Shown here piece after piece: positions 30,500-38,612 of a stretch of 64,000 nucleotides of DNA. Under the pieces are notes generated by a model. It was not told where the DNA came from, did no database searches, and saw nothing but the letters and a program-made list of their open reading frames with translations. The translations under genes and the position numbers were made by a program. This DNA is from DASUXA01 sp036378155 (lineage in GTDB: Bacteria > Actinomycetota > Actinomycetes > Mycobacteriales > Micromonosporaceae). Position 1 is the first letter of the stretch, and each line of letters begins with the position of its first letter. The DNA is taken from contig DASUXA010000097.1 of the NCBI GenBank assembly GCA_036378155.1, forward strand, positions 1-64,000. The letters are read 5' to 3'.

Positions 30500-31175
30500 C
30501 GGCGTCCTCGCGAGGCGGGACGTCGGTTGGCGCGCGAGGCGGGACGTCGTCGGGCGTCGCGCCGGGCGCGACGGCGACGAACCGGACGCGGGTGCCCGGC
30601 GCGAGCAGGGTGGGCGGGTCGCGCTCAAGGTCGAGCAACGGAATGTCGGTACGCCCGATCAGCAGCCAGCCGCCGGGCGAGGCGGTCGGGTAGATCCCGG
30701 TGTACGGGCCGGCGAGACCGACGCTGCCGGCGGGAACGCGCGGTCGCGGGGTGGGCAGTCGGGGTACCGAGAGGTCGTCCGGCAGCCCGGTGAGGTACCC
30801 GAAGCCGGGCGCGAACCCGCAGAACGCGACCCGGAACTCGGTACCGGTGTGCCGGCGCACCACCTCGTCCGGCGTGGTGTGCCACAGCCGCGCGACGGTT
30901 GCCAGGTCCGGTCCGTCGTACACGACCGGTACCTGTACCAGCCGGTCGGCGGTCGACGCCTCGGGCGGCGGCGCGGGCCAGCCGGCGATGCGGGCGGCGA
31001 GCCCGGCGGCGTCCGGTACCCCGTCGACCAGGACGGTCCGCGCGCCCGGCACGATCTCGGTCGCGACCAGGTCGCCGACCTCGCGGCGGCGGTACAGTTC
31101 GGCGCGCCACGCCGCGACGTCCGGCCCGCACTCGACGATCAGGGCTCGCGCACCGGCCAGGCGTACCTCCACCAC
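30492..31175 (-). CDS. pxpB: 5-oxoprolinase subunit PxpB (KipI/AHS1 family)
   Basis: 227 residues: VPVVYDGPDLATVARL near 85, CGFAPGFGYLTGLP near 120, PRVPAGSVGLAGPYTGIYP near 145 and TPGGW-like ASPGGWLLIGRT near 165. First gene of pxpBCA. Its C-terminal about 22 residues (PPRAPTDVPPRE) derive from an imperfect DNA duplication at 30508-30550 and look like a low-complexity tail beyond the normal family end. Confidence 0.94.
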   Translation of the reverse strand: MVEVRLAGARALIVECGPDVAAWRAELYRRREVGDLVATEIVPGARTVLVDGVPDAAGLAARIAGWPAPPPEASTADRLVQVPVVYDGPDLATVARLWHTTPDEVVRRHTGTEFRVAFCGFAPGFGYLTGLPDDLSVPRLPTPRPRVPAGSVGLAGPYTGIYPTASPGGWLLIGRTDIPLLDLERDPPTLLAPGTRVRFVAVAPGATPDDVPPRAPTDVPPREDADA

Positions 31176-31411
31176 GCGGTCATCGTGCCATCACGCGCCG
31201 CCCCGCTCGGGTCGCGGCTCGAAGGTCCCGGCGGCACGGCAAGGGCCGGGCGCGATCGGCCCGGCATGGGTCGTCCTGGCGGGGCGTGTGGCGACAGGCG
31301 TACGCGCCTCGTGGTGTACGCACATCTCGATCGGTGTACGCCTCAGCAGATACACCCTCGTCCACGCGGGCGACAGACGCGGGGTGGCGCGCTTCACTAC
31401 TGCCAGGTAAC

Positions 31412-31428
31412 TTACGCTACCGTAACCT
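31412..31428 (+). promoter_or_regulatory. trhA promoter: TTAC-N6-GTAA operator overlapping a leaderless-type -10
   Basis: Palindrome TTACGCTACCGTAA (31412-31425) overlaps TAACCT (31423-31428), a -10-like hexamer ending 6 bp before the GTG start. This is the spacing of a leaderless transcript, and no ribosome-binding site is visible. Confidence 0.6.
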
Positions 31429-31434
31429 AGTGGC

Positions 31435-32112
31435 GTGACGACGACCCGCTCCCCTCGACTGCGCCCGATCGACATCGGCAAGCCGCGCATGCGCGGCTGG
31501 TTGCACACGTACGCGTTCTTCGTCGCGCTCGCCGCGGGCGCGGTGCTGTGCACGCTCGCGTACACCCGTCCGGGTACCGCCCCGGTGGTCAGTTGCGCCG
31601 TCTACAGCCTCACGGTGTGCGTGCTGTTCGGCACCAGCGCGCTGTACCACCGCCGGGTCTGGTCGCCGCGCGGCTACCAGATCATGCGGCGGTTGGACCA
31701 CTCGATGATCTTCGTGTTCATCGCCGGTACCTACACGCCGTTCTCGGTGCTGCTGCTCCCGCCGCGCACCGCCTCGGTGCTGCTCGCCGTGGTATGGATC
31801 GGTGCCCTGCTGGGCGTGGCGATGAAGATGATCTCCCCGAACGCGCCGCGCTGGATCGGCGCGCCGCTGTACGTGGCGCTCGGCTGGGTCGCCGTCGCCG
31901 TGCTGCCCGACCTCGCCCGCCGCGCCGGGGTGACCGCCCTGGTCCTGCTGCTGGTCGGCGGAGCGGTGTACACGATCGGCGCGGTCTGCTACGCGTTGCG
32001 TCGACCGAACCCGTGGCCGGCGACCTTCGGACACCACGAGTTCTTCCACGCGTTCACGCTGGTCGCGGCGCTGTGCCATCAGATCGCCGTCTACTACGCG
32101 CTGTACGCGTGA
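31435..32112 (+). CDS. trhA: Hemolysin III / TrhA-family membrane protein (PAQR-like)
   Basis: 225 residues with about seven membrane helices. The conserved family residues are SALYHRRVW near 62, RRLDHSMIFVFIAGTYTPF near 82, and GHHEFFHAFTLVAALCH near the C-terminus. The Ser/His/Asp/His set marks the metal-dependent CREST/PAQR hydrolase fold. Bacterial TrhA has been linked to membrane lipid homeostasis. GTG 31435 appears leaderless. The operator shared with the fadE promoter suggests lipid-linked control (inference). Confidence 0.92.
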   Translation: MTTTRSPRLRPIDIGKPRMRGWLHTYAFFVALAAGAVLCTLAYTRPGTAPVVSCAVYSLTVCVLFGTSALYHRRVWSPRGYQIMRRLDHSMIFVFIAGTYTPFSVLLLPPRTASVLLAVVWIGALLGVAMKMISPNAPRWIGAPLYVALGWVAVAVLPDLARRAGVTALVLLLVGGAVYTIGAVCYALRRPNPWPATFGHHEFFHAFTLVAALCHQIAVYYALYA

Positions 32113-32134
32113 ACGTCGGCACGGCGGACACGGC

Positions 32135-32164
32135 TGGGCCGCCCCCACCTCGGGGAGCGGCCCA
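32135..32164. terminator. Hairpin terminator between trhA and a convergent DUF6458 gene
   Basis: TGGGCCGC/GCGGCCCA arms (32135-32142, 32157-32164) with an inner CCCC/GGGG pairing, 22 bp after the trhA stop. Confidence 0.7.
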
Positions 32165-32184
32165 CGATCAGCGCGGCGCGGCGG

Positions 32185-32451
32185 TCAGTACCGAGGGTCG
32201 CGCGGGTCGACTTCGACCCGCCGCCGCTCCTCGACGACGTCCGTGGTGGCGGGCGTGACCTCGTCGGTGGTCGCGACCACGCGACGACGACGACCGTTCC
32301 AGAACCACAAGGTGAGGATCAGACCGACGACGCCGGCGAGCATGAGTACCCACCCGACGATGGACAGGCTGAGCCACCCCAGTTGGACATGCAGGCCGAA
32401 GGCGATGATCGCGCCGACGGCGATCAGGAAGATGCTCCCACCGATGCCCAC
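32185..32451 (-). CDS. DUF6458-family two-helix membrane protein (copy 1)
   Basis: 88 residues starting MGIGGSIFLIAVGAIIAFGLHV. Two membrane helices (about 5-22 and 30-50) flank a short WLSLSIVGW loop, followed by an RRRR stop-transfer sequence and an acidic cytoplasmic tail. GTG 32451 follows GGGGAAC. A close paralogue lies at 33106-33399. The family is actinobacterial and its function unknown to me. Confidence 0.85.
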   Translation of the reverse strand: MGIGGSIFLIAVGAIIAFGLHVQLGWLSLSIVGWVLMLAGVVGLILTLWFWNGRRRRVVATTDEVTPATTDVVEERRRVEVDPRDPRY

Positions 32452-32532
32452 GATGTTCCCCTTCCGAGGTTGACGGACTCATCCACCGGGGTACCCGGTT
32501 CGGGGTTGCGCTAATCGGGCAGGGTAGGCGGC

Positions 32533-33042
32533 ATGACCGCACGCAGCCTGGTGATCATGCGACACGCGAAGGCCGAACACGTGGCCGGGGTTCCCGACAC
32601 CGAGCGAGCGCTGACCCAGCGCGGCATGGGCGACGCGACCGCCGCCGGGGCGTGGCTGGTGAGCCACGGGTACCAGCCTGAGCTCGTGCTCTGCTCGCCC
32701 AGTCGGCGCACCCGCCAGACCTGGCACGCGGTAGCCGTCGCGCTCTCGGACGCGGCCGACCCCGCCGCCCCGCTCGTGCGGTACGAGTCGGACGTGTACC
32801 ACGGCGGCACCGCCGAGCTGCTCGAACTGGTCCGCGAGCTGCCCCCGCAGATCGGTGCCGTTCTGCTGATCGGGCACAACCCGGCGCTCACCGAACTGTG
32901 CGCCCGGCTCGATCCGACCGGGGAACTGGACTCCGACGGACTGCGTACCGCCGGGATCGCGGTCCACCGCAGCGAGCTGCCGTGGTCGCAGTGGCAGGCG
33001 GAGCGGGTACCGCTGGTCGAACTCGCCACCCCGCGAGCCTGA
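32533..33042 (+). CDS. sixA: SixA-type histidine phosphatase
   Basis: 169 residues of the histidine phosphatase superfamily: phosphate pocket VIMRHAKAEHV at residue 8 (catalytic His in RHA), CSPSRRTRQTW near 55 and GHNPALTELCARL near 115. SixA dephosphorylates phosphohistidine on proteins. It sits between two DUF6458 genes transcribed in the opposite direction, so no operon partner is evident. Small RHG-domain phosphatases of other specificity are possible. Confidence 0.88.
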   Translation: MTARSLVIMRHAKAEHVAGVPDTERALTQRGMGDATAAGAWLVSHGYQPELVLCSPSRRTRQTWHAVAVALSDAADPAAPLVRYESDVYHGGTAELLELVRELPPQIGAVLLIGHNPALTELCARLDPTGELDSDGLRTAGIAVHRSELPWSQWQAERVPLVELATPRA

Positions 33043-33105
33043 CCCGACGCCTCGCCCCCGGCACTGCCTCGCCCCCGGAACCGCCCGGCACTGCCTCGTC
33101 GCAGG

Positions 33106-33399
33106 TCACTGCGGGGGTGGTGGAGGCTGGGTGAAGCTGAGGTCCGGCGGGTCGGGCGGCGGCGGCATGTCCATCGGACGGCGGTGCGCCCGAACCGCCT
33201 CGTGCACCAGGACCGGCGGGGCGGTCTTCGGACGGCGCCGGTCCCGCCAGAACCAGATGGTCAGTTCGAGTACGGCCAGCCCGGCGAGCATCAGCACCCA
33301 GCCGACCACATGGATGTCGATCCACGGCACTTGGGCACGGACCGCGAAGGCGAGGATGGCCCCCACCGTGATTAGGAAGATTCCGCCGCCAATGCCCAT
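33106..33399 (-). CDS. DUF6458-family two-helix membrane protein (copy 2)
   Basis: 97 residues starting MGIGGGIFLITVGAILAFAV, with the same two-helix layout as the copy at 32185-32451 (GWVLMLAG shared). It differs in a Pro-rich tail ending FTQPPPPPQ. ATG 33399 follows AAGGA. The two copies flank sixA and face the same way, which suggests a local duplication with sixA lying between. Confidence 0.85.
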   Translation of the reverse strand: MGIGGGIFLITVGAILAFAVRAQVPWIDIHVVGWVLMLAGLAVLELTIWFWRDRRRPKTAPPVLVHEAVRAHRRPMDMPPPPDPPDLSFTQPPPPPQ

Positions 33400-33553
33400 T
33401 TATAGTCCTTAAGCCTCGAACCGAGGCTAACGGATCGTTGCCGCGACGGCAGGCGTACCGGCAAGAGGACCCGATCGAGGGGCATGACGAGGTCGCCCAA
33501 GCGCCGTTGCCGACGCCGCCGCGCCCGGTCGGACGGGAATCCGGGGCGGAACG

Positions 33554-33594
33554 GGGGCGGCCGGCATCCCCGTGACGGGGATGCCGGCCGCCCC
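33554..33594 (-). terminator. Strong hairpin terminator of the fadE gene
   Basis: Perfect 19-bp stem (33554-33572 with 33576-33594), 3-nt loop, 10 bp beyond the fadE stop on the minus strand. Confidence 0.88.
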
Positions 33595-33604
33595 AGCCGA
33601 TCGC

Positions 33605-35461
33605 TCAGAACGCCTCTTCGGGCAGTTCCATCAGGTCCAACGTGGTCGACTCGATGATCCGTCGGTCCGCGCCGATGCGCGGCAGTACCTCGTGCGCGAA
33701 GAACCGCGCCGCGGCGACCTTGCCCTCGTAGAAGTGCTTGTCCGCATCGGACAGCCCCTCCCCGCCGAGCGCCGCCAGGGCGACCTCCGCCTGCCGCTGC
33801 AACAGCCAGCCCACCACCAGGTCGCCCATGGCGAGCAGCAGGCGACGGGAGTTCAGAGCCACCTTGTACAACGCGCGCGGCTCGCCGCCCTGAGCCTCGC
33901 CGAGCCACCCGGTGAACACGCCGAGGATGTTCTGTACCTCTGACAGCGCCTTACCCAGCGCCAGCCGCTCGTTCTTCAGCCGTCCGTTGCCGGCTTCCGA
34001 CTCGATGAACGCCCCGATCTCGGCGGCGACGGTCATCAGCGCCCTGCCCTGGTCCTTCACGATCTTCCGGAACACCAGGTCGAGGCTCTGGATCGCGGTG
34101 GTTCCCTCGTACAGCGTGTCGATCTTCGCGTCCCGTACGTACTGCTCGAGCGGGTAGTCCTGGAGGAACCCCGAGCCGCCGAAGGTCTGCAACGACTCCG
34201 CGCCGAGCAACTCGTACGCCCGCTCCGACCCGCAGCCCTTGACCAGCGGCAGCAGCAGGTCGTTGACCCGCTCGGCGAGGTCGGCTGCCTCCCGGTCGCC
34301 GGCTGCCTGGGCGAGCGCCACCTTGTCCTGCCAGGACGCGGTGTAGCAGACCAGGGCGCGCAGACCCTCGGCGTACGCCTTTTGCAGCATCAGCGAGCGG
34401 CGGACGTCGGGGTGGTGGGTGATCGTGACGCGCGGCGCGGTCTTCGAGTTGTTGAGCAGGTCCGCGCCCTGGACCCGGTTCTTCGCGTACTCCAGCGCGT
34501 TGAGGTAGCCGGTGGACAGGGTGGCGATCGCCTTGGTGCCGACCATCATCCGGGCGTACTCGATGATCAGGAACATCTGCCGGATGCCGTCGTGCACGTC
34601 GCCGAGCAGCCAGCCCTTCGCCGGTACGCCGTGCTCGCCGAAGGTCATCTCGCAGGTGTTGGAGACCTTCAGCCCCATCTTGTGCTCGACGTTGGTGGCG
34701 TACACCCCGTTGCGCTCGCCCAGTTCGCCGGTTTCCTCGTCGAAGTGGTACTTCGGCACGATGAACAGCGACAGACCCTTGGTGCCCGGTCCGCCGACGC
34801 CCTCGACGCCGACCGGTCGCGCCAGTACGTAGTGGATGATGTTGTCGGCGAGGTCGTGCTCACCCGAGGTGATGAACCGCTTGACGCCCTCGATGTGCCA
34901 CGACCCGTCCGGCTGCGGGATGGCGCGGGTGCGACCGGCGCCCACGTCGGAACCGGCGTCCGGTTCGGTGAGCACCATGGTCGACGCCCACCGCTTCTCG
35001 ACGAACAGCCTGGCCCACTTCTTCTGCCGCTCGTTGCCCTCGCGGTACAGCATGTGCGCGAACGACGGACCCGAGGCGTACATCCAGACCGGCGCGTTCG
35101 AGCCGAGCACCAGTTCGGCGAGCGCCCACCACACGGCGCGGGGCGCGGGCGTGCCGTCCAGGGCGGTCGGCAGGTCCAGCCGCCAGAACTCGGAGCGTAT
35201 GAACGCGTCGTACGAGTCCTTGAACGCCTGCGGCAGCGGAGCGGTGTGCGTGGCCGGGTCGAACACCGGAGGGTTGCGGTCGCTCGCCTGGTAGCTGGCG
35301 GCGAGGTCCTCGCGCGCCAACCGGTCCACCTCGGCGAGGATGCTGCGAACGGTGTCGACGTCGAGATCCGGGTACGGCCCGGTGCCCAACGCGCGGTCCG
35401 CGCCGAACACCTCGAACAGGTTGAACTCGAGGTCACGCAGGTTGCTCTTGTAGTGGCTCAT
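33605..35461 (-). CDS. FadE5-like acyl-CoA dehydrogenase
   Basis: 618 residues, the long acyl-CoA dehydrogenase type, starting MSHYKSNLRDLEFNLFEV as FadE5 of Mycobacterium does. FAD/substrate motifs MVLTEPDAGSDVGAGRTRA near 160 and HKMGLKVSNTCEMTFGEHG near 255. The catalytic-base region IDTLYEGTTAIQSLDLVF near 445 carries the Glu. A C-terminal helical domain of about 130 residues is absent in short-chain enzymes. It introduces the first double bond in fatty acyl-CoA beta-oxidation. Two TTAC-N6-GTAA palindromes directly upstream predict control by a TetR-type acyl-CoA sensor; none is adjacent. Confidence 0.93.
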   Translation of the reverse strand: MSHYKSNLRDLEFNLFEVFGADRALGTGPYPDLDVDTVRSILAEVDRLAREDLAASYQASDRNPPVFDPATHTAPLPQAFKDSYDAFIRSEFWRLDLPTALDGTPAPRAVWWALAELVLGSNAPVWMYASGPSFAHMLYREGNERQKKWARLFVEKRWASTMVLTEPDAGSDVGAGRTRAIPQPDGSWHIEGVKRFITSGEHDLADNIIHYVLARPVGVEGVGGPGTKGLSLFIVPKYHFDEETGELGERNGVYATNVEHKMGLKVSNTCEMTFGEHGVPAKGWLLGDVHDGIRQMFLIIEYARMMVGTKAIATLSTGYLNALEYAKNRVQGADLLNNSKTAPRVTITHHPDVRRSLMLQKAYAEGLRALVCYTASWQDKVALAQAAGDREAADLAERVNDLLLPLVKGCGSERAYELLGAESLQTFGGSGFLQDYPLEQYVRDAKIDTLYEGTTAIQSLDLVFRKIVKDQGRALMTVAAEIGAFIESEAGNGRLKNERLALGKALSEVQNILGVFTGWLGEAQGGEPRALYKVALNSRRLLLAMGDLVVGWLLQRQAEVALAALGGEGLSDADKHFYEGKVAAARFFAHEVLPRIGADRRIIESTTLDLMELPEEAF

Positions 35462-35495
35462 CGGTGGCGGCTCCCCCGGGTCGTACCCACGGCTT

Positions 35496-35536
35496 GGTTA
35501 CCAGGCAGTAACCGAGACTGTATTACCGGCTAGTAA
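35496..35536 (-). promoter_or_regulatory. Paired TTAC-N6-GTAA operators at the fadE promoter
   Basis: Site A is the palindrome GGTTAC-N6-GTAACC at 35496-35513; site B is TTAC-N6-GTAA at 35523-35536. Centres are 25 bp apart, 35-75 bp before the fadE start. Read on the minus strand both resemble TTACT-N4-GGTAA. Confidence 0.75.
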
Positions 35537-35658
35537 CGTGCGGCAACCGCGAATTCACGGTGATCGGTCTCACACCGGGCGCGTCACCGTGATCCAGCAC
35601 GGTCGTTGGTCCCGACAAACCGCGCCGGCAGCGCGGAGCGCGCTCCCCAGGGGTGCTC

Positions 35659-35778
35659 ATGATCGGACGACTGATTCTCGCGCTGTTCGCCCCCGGCTAC
35701 CCGCGCATCTACACCGGGCGGCACCGGGCGAAGGCGATCGCCGCGCGGATCGGCTGGCCCGCGCATCGGGCCACGTGA
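35659..35778 (+). CDS. Possible 39-residue protein
   Basis: Short open frame starting MIGRLILALFAPGYPRIYTG, with an N-terminal hydrophobic stretch and basic C-terminus. ATG 35659 follows AGGGGTG at good spacing. It lies alone between the fadE promoter and the PP2C gene. No family recognised; it could be chance in GC-rich DNA. Confidence 0.35.
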   Translation: MIGRLILALFAPGYPRIYTGRHRAKAIAARIGWPAHRAT

Positions 35779-35833
35779 GGCGCCGCGCGATGTGAGCGCA
35801 CCGGGCGGTGCGACCGGCGCACCGCGAGCATCG

Positions 35834-36943
35834 TCAGGACTCGGTCGTACCGACTTCCCAGCTCGGCACCGCCGCGGGAACCGGCGCCTGGGTGCCCGCG
35901 TACTCCATGAGGACCAGCGCGATGTCGTCGTCGAGCTGGTCGTGTACCCATTCCTTCAGCGCGCTCTCCAGCGAGGCGAGCCCGTCGCCGACGGTACCGT
36001 GACCCATCAGCCGCCACGCCCGCTCGGCGGTCGGGAAGAACTCCCCGTCCCGGCGCGCCTCGCCCAGACCGTCGGTGTACAGCAGCAACCGGTCACCGGG
36101 TTCGAGTCGTTCCACCCGGGGGCGTACCACCGGCATGAAGCCCAACGGCGGCGCGCTGGTCGGCGGTTCCAGCGGGATCACCTCGCCCCGGCGCAGCAGC
36201 AGCGGCGGCGGGTGTCCACAGTTGACGATGGTCAGCGTCCCGCCCCGCTCCTCGACCAACGCGGCGGTCACGAAGTCCTCGTCGCCCACCGAACGAGCCA
36301 CCGCACGGTCCAGATCCGCCACGATCGCGCGCAGGTCGGCGCGTTCGTACGCGACGTGCCGGTACGAACCGAGCACAGTGCTCGCCAACCGCACCGCGTC
36401 CAGCCCCTTGCCGCGCACGTCCCCGATGATCATCCGAACCCCGTACGGCGTGTCGATCGCCTCGTACAGGTCGCCGCCGATGTCCGCGGCAGCCGTCGCC
36501 GAGATGTACCGGGCGGCGACCGCGAGCGGACCGACCTGAGGACCGATCGGTCGCAGGACCGCCGCCTGCGCGACACTGGCGAGGCGGGACAACTCCGCCA
36601 GGCGTTCCGCCTGCCGCGCCCGGATCGATCCGACCACTGCCGCGATGCCGGTGGACAGCATCACGCCGCCGATGTTGATGGTGGTCGCCATGTTCAGCCC
36701 GTACGGGTCGACCAGGCCGAACACCACGCCCAGCAGGGTCGCCGTCGCGCCGACCACGAGTACCTCCGGCCACGAGGCGAAGGCGGCGGCGAGGAACGGC
36801 GCGGCGGCCATCAGTCCGACGTACTGGGCACGGGGGTCCGCCAACTCCACGGCGGAAATGAGTACGAGCAGCACCAGAGCCGCGCCCAGTCCGGCGCGGG
36901 TTTCGGGGCTTATCGGGCGACGGCCCGGCAGGTGCAGCTTCAT
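35834..36943 (-). CDS. Membrane-anchored PP2C-type (SpoIIE/RsbU) serine phosphatase
   Basis: 369 residues. The N-terminal third holds about five short hydrophobic helices (20-125). A linker helix (SIRARQAERLAELSRLASVAQ) joins the SpoIIE/PP2C domain (about 150-365), which has the metal-binding motifs DIGGDLYEAID, IIGDVRGKGLDAV, NCGHPPPLLL, LLLYTDGLGEAR and DDIALVLMEY. Such enzymes dephosphorylate anti-anti-sigma factors in partner-switching stress pathways. No sensor or anti-sigma gene is adjacent. ATG 36943 is chosen; ATG 36961 is an alternative. Confidence 0.9.
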   Translation of the reverse strand: MKLHLPGRRPISPETRAGLGAALVLLVLISAVELADPRAQYVGLMAAAPFLAAAFASWPEVLVVGATATLLGVVFGLVDPYGLNMATTINIGGVMLSTGIAAVVGSIRARQAERLAELSRLASVAQAAVLRPIGPQVGPLAVAARYISATAAADIGGDLYEAIDTPYGVRMIIGDVRGKGLDAVRLASTVLGSYRHVAYERADLRAIVADLDRAVARSVGDEDFVTAALVEERGGTLTIVNCGHPPPLLLRRGEVIPLEPPTSAPPLGFMPVVRPRVERLEPGDRLLLYTDGLGEARRDGEFFPTAERAWRLMGHGTVGDGLASLESALKEWVHDQLDDDIALVLMEYAGTQAPVPAAVPSWEVGTTES

Positions 36944-37107
36944 GGGTACCGGCCACAGCATGCCGGAAATCGGGCCGCGACCAAACGGTCCGCGCCCATC
37001 TTGGGGCGAATGGTCAGGTGGAATCGACCGCGGGGAGGACGTCGCGGCAGTTCTGACCGCGCCCGGCGGGACCCGCGGCGGGTCCCCGCCCACAGTGGAG
37101 TGAACAG

Positions 37108-37692
37108 TCAGCCCAGCACCTCGTACTTCACCGTGACGACACCGCTGCTGTACGACGCGATCGCGCCGAACGCGGCTCGGGACAGGTCGAGGCACCGACC
37201 GGCGACGTACGGTCCACGGTCGTTGATCCGTACCACGACGGATTTGCCGTTGGCGGTGTTGGTCACCCGGACCCTGGTGTTGAACGGCAGCGTCCGGTGC
37301 GCGGCGGTGTACGCGTCCGGGTTGAACGTCTCGCCGTCGGCGGTGCGCTGTCCGTCGCTGTAGTACGACGCCTCGCAGGTGCCGCCGCCGACCACTGTGG
37401 GCGCGCTCGTCGACCGGCGCGGAGACGGCTTGACGCCGCCGGGTGTCGCCATCGGACGCAGTTCGCTGCGGCTCGCGCGCTGAGCCGCCTGACTGCGCGT
37501 CGGGTCGGCCGACGGGCTCCCCGAGGTCGGGGCGGGGGTCGCCGGTCCGGCGACGACTCGACCGGTCGGGCGGGTCAGCATCGTGGTGACCGTACCGCCG
37601 ACGAGCACACCGACCACAGCCAGCGCGGATGCGATCGGGACGAGGTTGCGGGGAAGTCGCGGGCTACGCCGGAGGGCGTGTCTGCCGGACAC
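37108..37692 (-). CDS. Membrane-anchored RlpA-like double-psi beta-barrel protein
   Basis: 194 residues. One N-terminal membrane helix (about 17-42, LVPIASALAVVGVLVGGTVT), a Ser/Pro/Ala linker, then the DPBB domain (about 105-190: CEASYYSDGQRTADGETFNPDAYTAAHRTLPFNTRVRV, VRINDRGPY, LDLSRAAFGAI). RlpA cuts denuded glycan strands; the Asp of RINDRGP and the GxYY-type motif are present. GTG 37692 follows AGAAGGG, preferred over an upstream GTG at 37749. Unlike the NlpC/P60 genes here it has no recognisable c-di-AMP riboswitch. Confidence 0.85.
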   Translation of the reverse strand: MSGRHALRRSPRLPRNLVPIASALAVVGVLVGGTVTTMLTRPTGRVVAGPATPAPTSGSPSADPTRSQAAQRASRSELRPMATPGGVKPSPRRSTSAPTVVGGGTCEASYYSDGQRTADGETFNPDAYTAAHRTLPFNTRVRVTNTANGKSVVVRINDRGPYVAGRCLDLSRAAFGAIASYSSGVVTVKYEVLG

Positions 37693-38018
37693 ATCCGTAC
37701 CCTTCTGTCGGCACCGGGGGACCATCGGTGACCGTAACGAGAAGGTCACGGCGGCTCAACCAGCGTGTCTGGTGTGACCGGAGATGCTCGCGAGGATTAG
37801 TACGAACGGCTGACCGGCGCGTCCATCGAAGACCTGATCTGTCGGTACGAACAGACGATGGCGACGCTCGTTCCGGGCGGTGCCCGTGGTACCGCCTCGC
37901 CCCGGCGCCTTTCCGTAGCGTGCCGATCGTGGGTACCCTTGCCTGCCGTAACCCCCCGATACCCCCGCTGAGCAGCGCAGACGCCCGTCGCGGGGAACCG
38001 TGTGCATTGAGGAGCGTC
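37693..38018. other. 326-bp divergent intergenic region (rlpA-like / unknown gene)
   Basis: No gene seen. It contains the inverted repeat GTGACC/GGTCAC (37729-37750 area) and two copies of GTACGAAC (near 37800 and 37847). The AT content rises near 37910-37950 (CCTTTCCGTAGCG, CTTGCCTGCCGTAACC), the likely promoter of the rightward gene. Confidence 0.4.
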
Positions 38019-38543
38019 ATGCCTGTCGCCCTGTCGCCGATCATCGCGGCGACCGCGCAGTGGCTCACCCGCGCGTACCCCGCCCCGGGTGGCGCGTTCA
38101 GTGCCGCGCTCGCCGAGACGCAGGCACGCCAGGCGGTGACCGTCGCGGCGTGGCTGCGGTACCCGACCGCGATCGACGTGGAACTGCTGTCCCTCGCCGG
38201 ACCCGGCGGCGCGGCGCGACTCGACTGGTTGACCGGCGCCGACACCACACAGCGACAGGACGACGACGTCGCGTGGCGGACCTGGGTCGACGAAGTCGTC
38301 GCGAGCTGGGCAGCCTGCCTGCTCGCCGACCCGGCGCTGGCGGCGCGCGCGGTCGCCGCCACCGACTCCTGCGAGCACGCCGCCGGTCTGCGCCGCGAGT
38401 TCCGCCGGCTCGTCGAGCCCGACGAGAGCGACCGCAGCGCGGCGGTCCTGCTGCGCCACCCCGACCTGCTCCAGCCGATAGCCGAACTGCACCGCGCCGA
38501 TCTGCTCGCGCTCCTGCAGGCCGACCTCGCCGACGCGGCGTAA
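38019..38543 (+). CDS. Protein of unknown function (174 residues)
   Basis: ATG 38019 follows GAGGAG. The product is Ala-rich, mainly helical and acidic, starting MPVALSPIIAATAQWLTRAYP, with a WRTWVDEVVASWAACLLADP segment and a Cys-Glu-His (SCEHAAGLRREF) near 125. No membrane segment, signal peptide or recognised domain. Codon use matches its neighbours. It diverges from the rlpA-like gene and faces thiD. Confidence 0.75.
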   Translation: MPVALSPIIAATAQWLTRAYPAPGGAFSAALAETQARQAVTVAAWLRYPTAIDVELLSLAGPGGAARLDWLTGADTTQRQDDDVAWRTWVDEVVASWAACLLADPALAARAVAATDSCEHAAGLRREFRRLVEPDESDRSAAVLLRHPDLLQPIAELHRADLLALLQADLADAA

Positions 38544-38612
38544 CCGCCGCCGGCACGCAGCCGGTGCCGGGGTCCGCCGGCGCTCACACCGCCGGTCAGG
38601 CGGCGCGCCGAA

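Noticed and set aside
37693..37950. c-di-AMP riboswitch upstream of the RlpA-like gene
   Set aside because: Looked for because such genes often carry one; none of the conserved ydaO blocks (GGGGTGAAT, CCGAACCCGTCAGCTAA) is present.
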